Positions 42,961 through 50,851 of a DNA stretch of 64,000 nt are shown here, piece after piece (position 1 is the stretch's first letter; each line of letters begins with the position of its first letter). The position numbers and the translations under genes are program-made. Source of the DNA: Burkholderia aenigmatica. GTDB lineage: Bacteria > Pseudomonadota > Gammaproteobacteria > Burkholderiales > Burkholderiaceae. The stretch covers positions 26,758 to 90,757 of the forward strand of contig NZ_CABVQC010000033.1 of assembly GCF_902499175.1 (NCBI RefSeq), read 5' to 3'. The notes below the pieces were generated by a model. The model searched no databases, was not told where the DNA came from, and saw only the letters and a program-made list of their open reading frames with translations.

Positions 42961-45789
42961 TCAAAGGCCTTGGCCCTTGTCTTGTTGAGGAAGACTCACG
43001 ACCACTTGGCCAGCGCGGTAACGCACCTCTATAGCTCGATCGTTGTGATCCGCAGGCGCTGTGTGGCGGTGAATCACGTAGTTGCTGCGGCCGAGGTGCT
43101 GAGCAAACATGGGCCGCGCCTCGTCTATGGCCGAAGCCACCGGGCCAACGTACAGACGGCGGTCATCTGCTGGATCCGCGATCTCGAAGGTTGCTCGTGG
43201 GTCGATGCCGAGAACCATGGCGCGCAAGCGTTCCTCTCCGGCCTCCGGAAGCGCCGGCTCCGTAGGCTTGATGTTGGCCAGGGGATCGGCCACCACGCCC
43301 TCCAGATCGTCTGCAGGTATATCGCCCTGCCCTGTCGCCTCTGAGACAGTCTGCGCGGCTTCTGGGGCCGTTGTAGGGGCCGGTCCCTCTTTGGCATCTG
43401 CGGGCGCCTGCGTGCTTGGCTGGAGCGCCTGCTGTGCGGACTCCTTTGCGAGCTGGCCAGCAGCCTGTTTCTTGGCCTCTCGGTGTGACTGCACGACGGA
43501 CTGCAGCTCCGGATTGAGAATCTTGAGCCCCATGTCATCGGCCAGTCTCGCCATGCGTGCCACGAAGATCGGCTCTTCGCCGGTCAACGTAATCTGGCGA
43601 CCGAACTTTTCTCGGGAGTGGATCAGCGCGAGCTTGATCTCTTCGTCGGTCACGCGCATGCGATCGAACGTGACGCGGTTGCCCCGATCGGTGAAGAGAT
43701 GTTGTCCATCGTTGCGGCTGTACTCGACGTTGCCGTTGCCGGTCACGCGCCACTGGATGCCGGCGTAAGCCAGGATCAGCGCGTCCACCTCGTGGGGGCG
43801 CATTGTGTGGACGCTGCTGGAGCGGATCGCCCGTTCCTTGCGCTCTTCGGCCAGCAGTCGCGCCATCAGGCGCTTGTGTTGCTGCTCCTGGTAGTCAGCG
43901 GCAGATAATTCCAGATCCTCCAGCTCGTCGTCCTTGTCTCCCTCCTTCGGCAACTTGGCGTCACGCTGGGCCTGATAGACGATGCCGCGCAGCGCAGAGA
44001 GCGCAGCCTTGTCTCCGCGATTGGACTGCTCGTAGAGCCATTCGCGCCACTGCAGGGGCGGTACGCGAGCAATGCGCAACGCCTCGCGGCGCTCTTGGAA
44101 CTGCGCCTCGGCGATGAGCTTGCGCCGAGTCACCTCGGCATCGATCTCGATGATCGAGACAAGACGCACCTCGCGGCTCAGAACCTTCGGAATGGCCGCT
44201 TTGGCGGCTTTCGCTTCGGCCTGCAGTGCTTTGATCTGGCGTGACCGCTCACGCTGCAATTCCTTCAGGCGAGTGAAGTAGTCGGTGTCGCCGTCCGCGA
44301 CGAAATTCCGGTACTGCGTGTAGCGCTTGCGCAGATCCGAGCGGGCTGCAGCGCGCTCGGCTTTTCGCTGGGCGCGCAGGGCCGGGTCTCGCTGCTTTCG
44401 GCCGAGGGCCGGCGATGCGGGCCCTACTACTCGCCCTTCGCTGCCTCCTCCGCCGCCGCTTGCGCGGCCAGTAGCGGCGCGTCGCACGCCCGGATCTTGC
44501 CCGGCTTGGTCGTCTCCCAGACCATCCTGTAGAGCACCCGGCAGTAGCACCGGAGGGACTTGTCCTCCAGTTGCCATAGCGCCATCGGGCACTGCATGCA
44601 GGCCACTGCCACCTTCGGGAAGAGTTCCGGGGGTGCCTGTCTCAACACCAAGGACGTGGTCGGGAGGGGGGATTCCTCGGTCTGGTGCGATTCGGATGAC
44701 ATGGTCTACTCCTTTATCGATTTGCGTAGGGGTAAGGTGGGTGAGGTCCGGCACGATCACCGGATTCGTGAACGGTGGCTTGAACGGCCCCCAGCGTTTC
44801 TCCATCTCGGGGCGCTTCAGCAAACGCAGGCCTTTGCTGACGGGGGTTTCCAGAATTTCGCCGGTTTCTTGCGAGACGGCGCGCAGGCGCAAGCCGCCTC
44901 CCCCTGTGTCCTTGAGCGTGATGTCGTACTGCTCCAACCAGACATGCAGAGCCTGCCAGCTCGTGAGGTCCGGAAGGTCTTGCTTGAGTGCCTTGGCCAC
45001 GGAAGTCTTGAGATAGGAATCCAAGCTCTCAGGGTCATGCCACGTCGGCAGCGTCTCGTCGCGTTCGATCTCAGGATGCGCGTGTTCGCCCTGCTCTTTG
45101 GCGCCGGCATGCTTAGTGTTGAGCACGATGTGCTTCTTGCCGTGCCCATCCACTTCCACGACGTAGATCCCGTTGTCATGGGTCCACCCGTGCTTGATTT
45201 CGCTTTCGCGGGCTGCGAAGTGCAACGTGCGCTTGGCCCACTCAATGTGCCGGCTCTTGTACGTCGTGGGATGCACGCGGTTCATCGCCACGTGCGCATG
45301 GATGTTGTCGGTGTTGGCATGGATGGCGATGACGTACTGGTGCTCCTCGAAGCCCAGCGACTTGATCGCGTGCTCGGCCGCGTCGAAGATCGCCTCCGCA
45401 GCCGGCTTCTCATGCTCCGGCCAGCTCAGGATGAAGTGGTAGACAGGGTCATGGCAACGCGTGTTCTTGCGAGAGACGGCGTTCATTTCGGCGCTGGCCG
45501 TCTCGATGCTGCTGACTCCATGCGTACGGAGCGCGATGCACTTTTCGCCCGCGACCTTCGTGTCTACAGGAGCGGTTGCATAGCTCAGGATCTCGCCGAA
45601 CTCGTTGGGATGCGCCTCGCGCGCGCTGGCCGCTCGCGGCGAGGCCTCGGCCTCGCCGTCCTGCTGCAGGCCAGCCTCTTGTGCTGGCTTCGCCTTTTCC
45701 TGCTCGCCCTCCAAATATTCGATCAGGTCGTTGAAGCGCTTGGACGCGTTCGGCTTGTGCTGCCGCTGCAGCGGAATGATTGGGACCAT
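42961..45789 (-). CDS. traI: RP4 TraI-like relaxase with LPD7 domain
   Basis: A 942-residue relaxase that nicks oriT and leads the strand into the recipient. The N-terminus matches RP4 TraI: FNDLIEYLEGEQEK gives Tyr25 as the likely catalytic tyrosine, and NTDNIHAHVAMNRVHP gives the metal-binding histidines 157, 164 and 166. Residues about 363-460 are a Gly/Pro-rich linker that overlaps a second gene in another frame. A charged coiled-coil region (about 470-620) follows, then an LPD7 domain at about 670-770 (ALILAYAGIQWRVTGNGNVE...ALIHSREKFGRQITLTG). The C-terminal 60 residues end in RAIEVRYRAGQVVVSL, perhaps a remnant of the KfrB-like module. The methyltransferase gene lies 8 bp upstream. Confidence 0.93.
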   Translation of the reverse strand: MVPIIPLQRQHKPNASKRFNDLIEYLEGEQEKAKPAQEAGLQQDGEAEASPRAASAREAHPNEFGEILSYATAPVDTKVAGEKCIALRTHGVSSIETASAEMNAVSRKNTRCHDPVYHFILSWPEHEKPAAEAIFDAAEHAIKSLGFEEHQYVIAIHANTDNIHAHVAMNRVHPTTYKSRHIEWAKRTLHFAARESEIKHGWTHDNGIYVVEVDGHGKKHIVLNTKHAGAKEQGEHAHPEIERDETLPTWHDPESLDSYLKTSVAKALKQDLPDLTSWQALHVWLEQYDITLKDTGGGGLRLRAVSQETGEILETPVSKGLRLLKRPEMEKRWGPFKPPFTNPVIVPDLTHLTPTQIDKGVDHVIRIAPDRGIPPPDHVLGVETGTPGTLPEGGSGLHAVPDGAMATGGQVPPVLLPGALQDGLGDDQAGQDPGVRRAATGRASGGGGGSEGRVVGPASPALGRKQRDPALRAQRKAERAAARSDLRKRYTQYRNFVADGDTDYFTRLKELQRERSRQIKALQAEAKAAKAAIPKVLSREVRLVSIIEIDAEVTRRKLIAEAQFQERREALRIARVPPLQWREWLYEQSNRGDKAALSALRGIVYQAQRDAKLPKEGDKDDELEDLELSAADYQEQQHKRLMARLLAEERKERAIRSSSVHTMRPHEVDALILAYAGIQWRVTGNGNVEYSRNDGQHLFTDRGNRVTFDRMRVTDEEIKLALIHSREKFGRQITLTGEEPIFVARMARLADDMGLKILNPELQSVVQSHREAKKQAAGQLAKESAQQALQPSTQAPADAKEGPAPTTAPEAAQTVSEATGQGDIPADDLEGVVADPLANIKPTEPALPEAGEERLRAMVLGIDPRATFEIADPADDRRLYVGPVASAIDEARPMFAQHLGRSNYVIHRHTAPADHNDRAIEVRYRAGQVVVSLPQQDKGQGL
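44427..44702 (-). CDS. Cys-rich gene nested out of frame in the relaxase gene (TraH-like position)
   Basis: A 91-residue protein read on the same strand as the relaxase but in another frame. AAAGGAG stands exactly 6 bp before its ATG, a full Shine-Dalgarno inside the relaxase gene. The protein looks real: ELFPKVAVACMQCPMALWQL, then SLRCYCRVLYRMVWET, with cysteines that could bind metal. The relaxase frame over the same bases is low-complexity. In RP4, traH is likewise nested in traI and encodes a relaxosome-stabilising protein (known). Sequence similarity to TraH is not evident, so only position supports the parallel. Confidence 0.72.
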   Translation of the reverse strand: MSSESHQTEESPLPTTSLVLRQAPPELFPKVAVACMQCPMALWQLEDKSLRCYCRVLYRMVWETTKPGKIRACDAPLLAAQAAAEEAAKGE

Positions 45790-45797
45790 GAGCCTGC

Positions 45798-48164
45798 TCA
45801 GGCGGCCTGCGACAACCGCTCGATCGCGGGGAAGTTGGCCTCAATCAGTGCTCGTGCCAACGGCGGACAAACCGAGTTGCCGATCATTCGGACCTGGGCG
45901 GACTTGGATAGCGGCACCAGCACCCATTCCTTGTGAGCACGGGCGTTCTTGCCACTCCGCCCCTTGGCGTGCGATTTGGCGCGCTTATAGCGCCGCACCA
46001 TGGGCTCAATTACGTAATCGTCAGGGAAGCCCTGGGCACGGGCCAACTCGCGCGGCGTGAGCATGCGCAGCGTGATGTCCACCAGTACCCACCACTGGCC
46101 TTGCAGGAAAACCAGCACCATCTCGGCGGGCTCGGGGAAGTGCTCCGGCAGGTGTTTGTGCAGCAGTTCTGCGCACATCTTCGCCTTGACCGCGTGCGCC
46201 TCGCTGAGGAAATTGGCCGGCACCGTGATCGTATCGACCAGACCCATACGGGCCTTCGTGGGGATGGTATGCATTGGGTCATCCAGACCCTGCCACTGCC
46301 CACCCGAGCTGTAGTACTTGACGCAATACGCGGTCACGAGCTGCTGCTGCGCGCCGGTCGAAGTGATGGTGGTCATCGGGGCGTCTGCTGGCCGCCCTTC
46401 GCCGTTGTAGAACCCTCCGTTGGCCTGTTCCAGGTAGGCAGCCACCAGCGCCTGCTCGCCTCGATTAGCACCTGTGACGGTCGGCAGAGGCTTGTCGGCC
46501 GCGTGGCCCGATCGCTCGCCGTGGTGCGTCAAGTGGGTAAGGTGTGCCGCCACGATGCCCAGCGGGGCGGCACCGCCCGGGCGTTTGATGAAGCTATTGG
46601 CCGTAACGGTCGGCATGGGTTCGTCCATGTCCTGACCAGTGTTGCCGGTGCGAAACTTGGTCAAATGCGCAGCCACCAGCGCATGCTTGTTGGCCGCGAC
46701 AACGGTACCAAGCGGTCCTTCGATGTCTTGAGTACGGGCCTCTTGGCCTTTGCGTTCGCCGTAGCCGATGGTGACCAGGTGCGCGCTCGCCAAGGCGTGG
46801 TGCGTACCACCGGCCGATACGGTGGACAAAGGCGCATCGAATGGGTGGCCACCGAAGTGCCCTTCGCTCGTACCGCGCAGCGGCGCGATCATGGGAGCGA
46901 CCACTGCGTGATGCCCGCCCGTGGTGATCGTCGGCAGCGGTTGTTCGACCGAAGCGCCAGGGTGTCCGGTGGTGTTGGTCATGACCAGCGGCGCCATCTT
47001 GGGCGTCACAACCGAGAAGTGCCCGCCCTTGACCTGTGCGCAGATCGTGCGCAAGGGCTCGCCCGCCGACATCGTCCGCTGGTTGCTGCCGTTCGCGTGC
47101 TCGGTCAGGTATGGTGTCTGAGCGGGTTGCGCAGGCTGGCGGTCGTTTTCAGTCGCCGCCATGTCCGTGGGCTCGGCCGTCGGCACAGGCTTGCCCGAAT
47201 GCGCTCCGACGATATACGGCTTTACGCTGGCAAGCACATGCCGCCAGAGCCCCTTCGCAACACGCCGCTCGGTGTTGGTTGCGAGCGGCCTAGCGCGGCC
47301 GAAGATGCTCTGCGCCGGCAGGTCGAAGTCGATGCATTCAGCGGCCGTGCGCCACGGCAGGAGGCCGCTGGCTGCGAAGCCCTTGGCCTTCGGATCGCCA
47401 TGGGTCGGCACCGGCCATTTGATCGGGAGCCCATCGCGGCGAGCAAAGATGAAGAGCCGAGTTCGCGTGGTCGGCACACCGTAGTCCGATGCGCGCAACA
47501 CGCGGTGTTCCACGGTGTAGCCCAGGCCGGCATAGAGCTTCTCCATCGGGAAGTCGGCGCCGAGGGTCTCATAGATTTCGGGGATGTCGGGGTGCGCCGG
47601 ATCGAGGCCGTGCGACAGTGCGTCGATAAAGGCCTTGAACGTGCGGCCGGCCTCTTCCTTAATCGGCTTGCCGTTTCCATCGAGCGGGCCCCACGTGAGC
47701 AGCTCGGTCACGTTTTCGATGGCGATGCAGCGCGGCTTTTGCAGCGCGCCCCACTTCAATGCCACCCAGGCCAGCCCTCGAATCTTTTGATCGCGCGGCT
47801 TGCCACCCTTAGCCTTCGAGTGATGCTTGCAATCGGGACTGAACCACGCCAAGCCAATCGGTCGCTGGCCGGTGATGAAGCCCGGGTGAACGTCGAACAC
47901 GTCCTCTTGATAGTGAGCGGTGTCCGGGTGATTGGCGGTATGCATCACCAAGGCTTCGCCGTCATGGTTAATTGCTATGTCCACGGGGCGATTGAAGGCC
48001 AGTTCGATGCCCTTGGAAGCGCCACCGCCACCAGCAAAGTTATCGGTCAGCAATTCCGGGCCAGAAGCGTTGCTGCGCACGGCCATGCCCAACGCGAGCT
48101 GCCGGAGTCGTTCTTCGGGATCGGGAAGGTAGCTTGTGTAGGTGGTATTGCTTTCGTGCAGCAT
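45798..48164 (-). CDS. C5 cytosine DNA methyltransferase with repeat-built target region
   Basis: A 788-residue enzyme. Motif I is DNFAGGGGASKG (about 41-52), the catalytic loop is WFSPDCKHHS with Cys112, motif VI is ENV (150-152), RTRLFIF follows near 234, and the last motif is MIGNSVCPP near 760. It differs from the common PCQ loop, but SPDC forms exist. Between the catalytic part and the end, residues about 368-640 hold eight loose repeats starting [DE]xP[LM]xT[IV], which should form the target-recognition region. On a plasmid it probably protects DNA from host restriction. No matching endonuclease gene is seen. AAGAAGG lies 8 bp before the ATG. Confidence 0.9.
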   Translation of the reverse strand: MLHESNTTYTSYLPDPEERLRQLALGMAVRSNASGPELLTDNFAGGGGASKGIELAFNRPVDIAINHDGEALVMHTANHPDTAHYQEDVFDVHPGFITGQRPIGLAWFSPDCKHHSKAKGGKPRDQKIRGLAWVALKWGALQKPRCIAIENVTELLTWGPLDGNGKPIKEEAGRTFKAFIDALSHGLDPAHPDIPEIYETLGADFPMEKLYAGLGYTVEHRVLRASDYGVPTTRTRLFIFARRDGLPIKWPVPTHGDPKAKGFAASGLLPWRTAAECIDFDLPAQSIFGRARPLATNTERRVAKGLWRHVLASVKPYIVGAHSGKPVPTAEPTDMAATENDRQPAQPAQTPYLTEHANGSNQRTMSAGEPLRTICAQVKGGHFSVVTPKMAPLVMTNTTGHPGASVEQPLPTITTGGHHAVVAPMIAPLRGTSEGHFGGHPFDAPLSTVSAGGTHHALASAHLVTIGYGERKGQEARTQDIEGPLGTVVAANKHALVAAHLTKFRTGNTGQDMDEPMPTVTANSFIKRPGGAAPLGIVAAHLTHLTHHGERSGHAADKPLPTVTGANRGEQALVAAYLEQANGGFYNGEGRPADAPMTTITSTGAQQQLVTAYCVKYYSSGGQWQGLDDPMHTIPTKARMGLVDTITVPANFLSEAHAVKAKMCAELLHKHLPEHFPEPAEMVLVFLQGQWWVLVDITLRMLTPRELARAQGFPDDYVIEPMVRRYKRAKSHAKGRSGKNARAHKEWVLVPLSKSAQVRMIGNSVCPPLARALIEANFPAIERLSQAA
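46245..47063 (-). repeat. eight protein-level repeats in the methyltransferase target region
   Basis: The encoded segment shows repeats of about 30-40 residues, each starting with a phrase such as GEPLRTI, EQPLPTI, DAPLSTV, EGPLGTV, DEPMPTV, DKPLPTV, DAPMTTI or DDPMHTI, often followed by HALVAAHL-type words. The DNA copies have diverged, so the array is old. Confidence 0.7.
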
Positions 48165-48179
48165 GGCTGTGCCTTCTTG

Positions 48180-48875
48180 TTAGACGCGGCTCGCTTGGAG
48201 CTGCCGGAGTTGGTCAAGGAATCGCTCAGCGGCGATGGACGGCGGCCAAGGCTCCCACGGCTTGCAGCCGTAGGCCTCGACCAAGGGATCGGACTTCACC
48301 GGCTGCAGGCCGATGTTGAGGAGATCAAGCACTTCTTCGCGGGACCAACCGGCGACGTGAACCGCCTCCGAGGCAGCGGCCAAGTGATCGGCACGCTTAT
48401 GCTGCTTGTGGTCTTCTGCGGTCCAGTCGGAGACGCCGTAGCGCGCGAACACGGCGGCCTGCAGCTTCGCGACGATCTGGGCATAGCCATCGCCCAGAAA
48501 TGGTTTGAGCGGGCTGATAGGGTCAAAGCCGCCGATTAGGGCCTCGTCTGCGTCGTGCAGCAGCTCGCGCAGCAATTCGGCGCTGGACGGCGCGCGCTTG
48601 GCGTGTTCCTTGTAAAGCGCCATGACCGTCAGCGAGTGCTGGGCGACGGACAACGGCAGTGGCCACGTCGAGTGGCCACCCCAGCGATAGGTGCGGGACA
48701 GGCCGATGGCCAGGTCTTCGTCGGTCCAGCCGTCGGCGCTCGGATTGAGTAGGTCCAGATGCAGCCCGGAGCGCTGCCGAACATACGCGCGAGGAATCAG
48801 GTGCTGCGCCTGTTCGCGCGTGGATGTGCAATATTTAATGATTGCTGCATCGGAATTTTGCTGCAAAAGATCCAC
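48180..48875 (-). CDS. HD-superfamily phosphohydrolase
   Basis: A 231-residue protein starting at GTG 48875 with GAGGGGGG upstream. The HD motifs are visible: SVAQHS with His80, LLHDADEA with His107-Asp108, and KRADHLAAASE with the final Asp. This resembles YfbR-like nucleotidases and other HD hydrolases that act on nucleotides. Codons 3-8 overlap a KorB-operator-like palindrome. It lies between the methyltransferase and the TraJ-like gene in the transfer operon. The substrate is not known; trimming of nucleotides or signal molecules is possible. Confidence 0.75.
   Translation of the reverse strand: MDLLQQNSDAAIIKYCTSTREQAQHLIPRAYVRQRSGLHLDLLNPSADGWTDEDLAIGLSRTYRWGGHSTWPLPLSVAQHSLTVMALYKEHAKRAPSSAELLRELLHDADEALIGGFDPISPLKPFLGDGYAQIVAKLQAAVFARYGVSDWTAEDHKQHKRADHLAAASEAVHVAGWSREEVLDLLNIGLQPVKSDPLVEAYGCKPWEPWPPSIAAERFLDQLRQLQASRV
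48855..48869. promoter_or_regulatory. KorB-operator-like palindrome, site 6 (inside a start region)
   Basis: ATTTTGC-T-GCAAAAG, one mismatch at the first base. It covers codons 3-7 of the HD hydrolase gene on the minus strand, the same relation to a start codon as site 3 at 12229. Confidence 0.6.
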
Positions 48876-48889
48876 CGTGCCCCCCTCTT

Positions 48890-49219
48890 CTACTTCGAGA
48901 TGCGCAGCATCGCTGCGCGGGCCTCAAGGATCAAAGGCAGCAACTCGGCCTCGGGCGGGGCAATGCCGCGCTCCACCATTGCGGCGTGCATGGCACGCAC
49001 GGCACGGGTGATGTCGCTGAGCGCCAGGACGATCTCTGTCTCGTAGTCCACGTCGGCTTTGCGCCCGAGGGCTGCGCGACGTATGAACTCGGAGTCATCC
49101 ATCTGCCGAATCGACGCCGAATGGCGGATCTTCTGATCCTCTTCTTCCGTGACACGGAACACCTTGCGGATGGTGCGCCGTTCGGAGTCGTCCTTTTTGG
49201 TGAAATGGTGTTTGGCCAT
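48890..49219 (-). CDS. TraJ/MobC-like relaxosome accessory protein
   Basis: A 109-residue basic protein. The N-terminal part (RRTIRKVFRVTEEEDQKIRH, then MDDSEFIRRAALGRK) is the ribbon-helix-helix pattern of TraJ/MobC-type proteins that bind oriT and seat the relaxase. The C-terminal half is helical (LALSDITRAVRAMHAAMVER). A -10-like GATAAT lies at 49226-49231, only 7 bp before the ATG at 49219, so the message could be leaderless. A palindrome GCACATGTGC shared with the XRE-regulated promoters is just upstream. The gene leads toward HD hydrolase, methyltransferase and relaxase genes. Confidence 0.82.
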   Translation of the reverse strand: MAKHHFTKKDDSERRTIRKVFRVTEEEDQKIRHSASIRQMDDSEFIRRAALGRKADVDYETEIVLALSDITRAVRAMHAAMVERGIAPPEAELLPLILEARAAMLRISK

Positions 49220-49235
49220 AAATGCATTATCACAT

Positions 49236-49245
49236 GCACATGTGC
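49236..49245. promoter_or_regulatory. GCACATGTGC palindrome upstream of the TraJ-like gene
   Basis: A 10-bp perfect palindrome, the core of the 18-bp sites at 52587 and 52914. As in those sites, a -10-like hexamer follows directly on the gene side (GATAAT at 49231-49226, minus strand). The flanks are less symmetric. Confidence 0.55.
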
Positions 49246-49294
49246 GAGTAACAACCCGCCCAACCGCTGTTTTCCGACCACATGCGGCCGCGCT

Positions 49295-50791
49295 TTAGCG
49301 CCCCAGATCCTTGTCGAGCTGCAGCATGTTGGTCACGGATCCGCGACCATCCTTGAACTTCACATGGATCCGGTCACCCAGGGCTGGCACCCGGTCGAGC
49401 GTGCGGATGTCATGGATCACGGCTTGCCGGCGGCCGGCATCCTGGGCGACGTGCAAGCTGGACACTGCGACAACCGGGCCAAAGTACTGGTGGTCTTTCT
49501 CGCCTGACTTCTCGGACACGGTGTAGCCGTCCGCATCGAGCGCGGCGCGGATCTTCTTCTCAGACTGCTCCGACTCGTGTTCCGCGTCGGCCAAGTCCGC
49601 AGCGGGCCCAGGACCGTCGGTGCCTACGCCATGCGACCACCCTGGCACATTGACGTAGTAGCGCACCGCTTTACCCACGCCGTGGCTCCACAGTTGCCCA
49701 CCGGCAACCATCTCCGAAAGGTCGCGGGTCGCCGTGGCCTTTGAAACGCCAGTCATCTTCATGTACTTCTCGGCATTCAGGCCGCCCAGGAAGCCCCCGT
49801 CACCATCGTCAAGCAGGCGCTGCAGCACCTTGCGCTGCCGGTCATGGAGTCCACTGCCCGCGTGCTGCTCCCAGTATTGCCGCTTCTCGATCGCCCGGTC
49901 GATGGTCTGGCTTGCGACATGACAAGCCGCCGTGCATTGGCGCGCGAACCACTGCACCCACTTGGTGACGTCGGTGTCGCCTCGCTGCGCCTGGTTGAGA
50001 GCGTCGTAGTAGGCGGAGCGGGATGACTGAAGCTGCCGCGACAGGCTGTAAAGCCGCACCGGCTGGCGTAAATGCTGCGCCATGGCCATGTCTGCGATGG
50101 CCCGCCCAATGCGGCCGTTGCCGTCCTCGAACGGGTGGATGCTCTCGAACCAAAGGTGCGCGATGGCAGCCCGGGCGAAGCCGTCGATCTGCTTGCTGCC
50201 GGCCGTCGGCGCCAAGGCCTGCGCGGGCGAGGTCTCGGCAAACCACTTGAGGAAGCGCGCCATATGCGCCGGCACGTCCTTGGATGGCGGTGCCTCGTAG
50301 TGGACCACTTCACGGCCTGGCGTGCCGCTCACGATCTGCATGGGATCTTCGTGGTCGCGATAGCGGCCAACTGCGATCCGGTGGATGCCGGACGTGCCGC
50401 CCGGAAACAGCGCTGATTGCCAGCGGCACAGGCGATCCTCATCCAGGGCCAAGTCATACGCGGTCGTCGCATCGCTGATGACTTCCACCAGGCCGTCGAC
50501 GTGACGGTCTGAAGGCCCCGACGTTGCCAGGCCGAGCCGCCGCATCACGGATGAGCGGACGACATCGAGCGACAACCGCTCGCCTTCTATGGCGGCGGTG
50601 GCGAGCACTTCATCCGAAAACGCATCGAGCGCGACTTGGCTGGTGCTGCCTAGGCCGATGGCCATCGCCTTGCCCTCGACCACACCGTGCATCCGGTAGG
50701 CCTCGGCCAGGTCGGGGGCGGTTAATTGCGCGTTGTAGGCCAATTCCGGCCAGTCGGCGCGGCGCCAGATCCAGGGAGATTTTGAGTTCAT
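49295..50791 (-). CDS. Fic-domain protein with winged helix and KfrB-like tail
   Basis: A 498-residue protein. The Fic core has the full active motif HPFEDGNGRIGR at 219-230, so AMP transfer is expected. An N-terminal inhibitory motif T65-AAI-E69-G70 fits the intramolecular (class II) control of Fic enzymes. Residues about 325-390 form a winged helix (YMKMTGVSKATATRDLSEMV). The tail at about 430-498 is the shared module: HQYFGPVVAVSSLHVAQDAG, VIHDIRTL, RIHVKFKDGRGSV. FIC-BID proteins such as plasmid VbhT are known type IV substrates, which offers a precedent for a Fic domain with a delivery tail. Four operator-like half-sites precede the ATG. Confidence 0.85.
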   Translation of the reverse strand: MNSKSPWIWRRADWPELAYNAQLTAPDLAEAYRMHGVVEGKAMAIGLGSTSQVALDAFSDEVLATAAIEGERLSLDVVRSSVMRRLGLATSGPSDRHVDGLVEVISDATTAYDLALDEDRLCRWQSALFPGGTSGIHRIAVGRYRDHEDPMQIVSGTPGREVVHYEAPPSKDVPAHMARFLKWFAETSPAQALAPTAGSKQIDGFARAAIAHLWFESIHPFEDGNGRIGRAIADMAMAQHLRQPVRLYSLSRQLQSSRSAYYDALNQAQRGDTDVTKWVQWFARQCTAACHVASQTIDRAIEKRQYWEQHAGSGLHDRQRKVLQRLLDDGDGGFLGGLNAEKYMKMTGVSKATATRDLSEMVAGGQLWSHGVGKAVRYYVNVPGWSHGVGTDGPGPAADLADAEHESEQSEKKIRAALDADGYTVSEKSGEKDHQYFGPVVAVSSLHVAQDAGRRQAVIHDIRTLDRVPALGDRIHVKFKDGRGSVTNMLQLDKDLGR

Positions 50792-50851
50792 GAGCCGCAA
50801 TCTATCACAAGCGGCTCATCTTGTGAGCCGCTTTACTTAGCTTGCGGCTCA
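50791..50851. promoter_or_regulatory. paired inverted repeats upstream of the fic gene
   Basis: Two units of TGAGCCGC-N12-GCGGCTCA, each 28 bp, at 50791-50818 and 50824-50851, giving four half-sites. The unit next to the gene overlaps the ATG (GCGGCTCATG on the minus strand). This looks like an operator for tight repression, perhaps by the winged helix of the Fic protein itself. Confidence 0.7.

Noticed and set aside
44560..45936. A 458-codon plus-strand open frame opposite the relaxase gene
   Set aside because: The relaxase motifs on the minus strand decide the coding strand; the plus-strand product has the composition of an antisense reading.
46245..47063. A CRISPR array or DNA tandem repeat in the methyltransferase gene
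   Set aside because: The repeats are visible only at the protein level; the DNA units have no constant sequence or spacing.
45933..48539. An 868-codon plus-strand open frame opposite the methyltransferase gene
   Set aside because: The minus strand encodes a clear cytosine methyltransferase with all motifs. The plus-strand product is Arg/Gly/Val-rich and has no family features.
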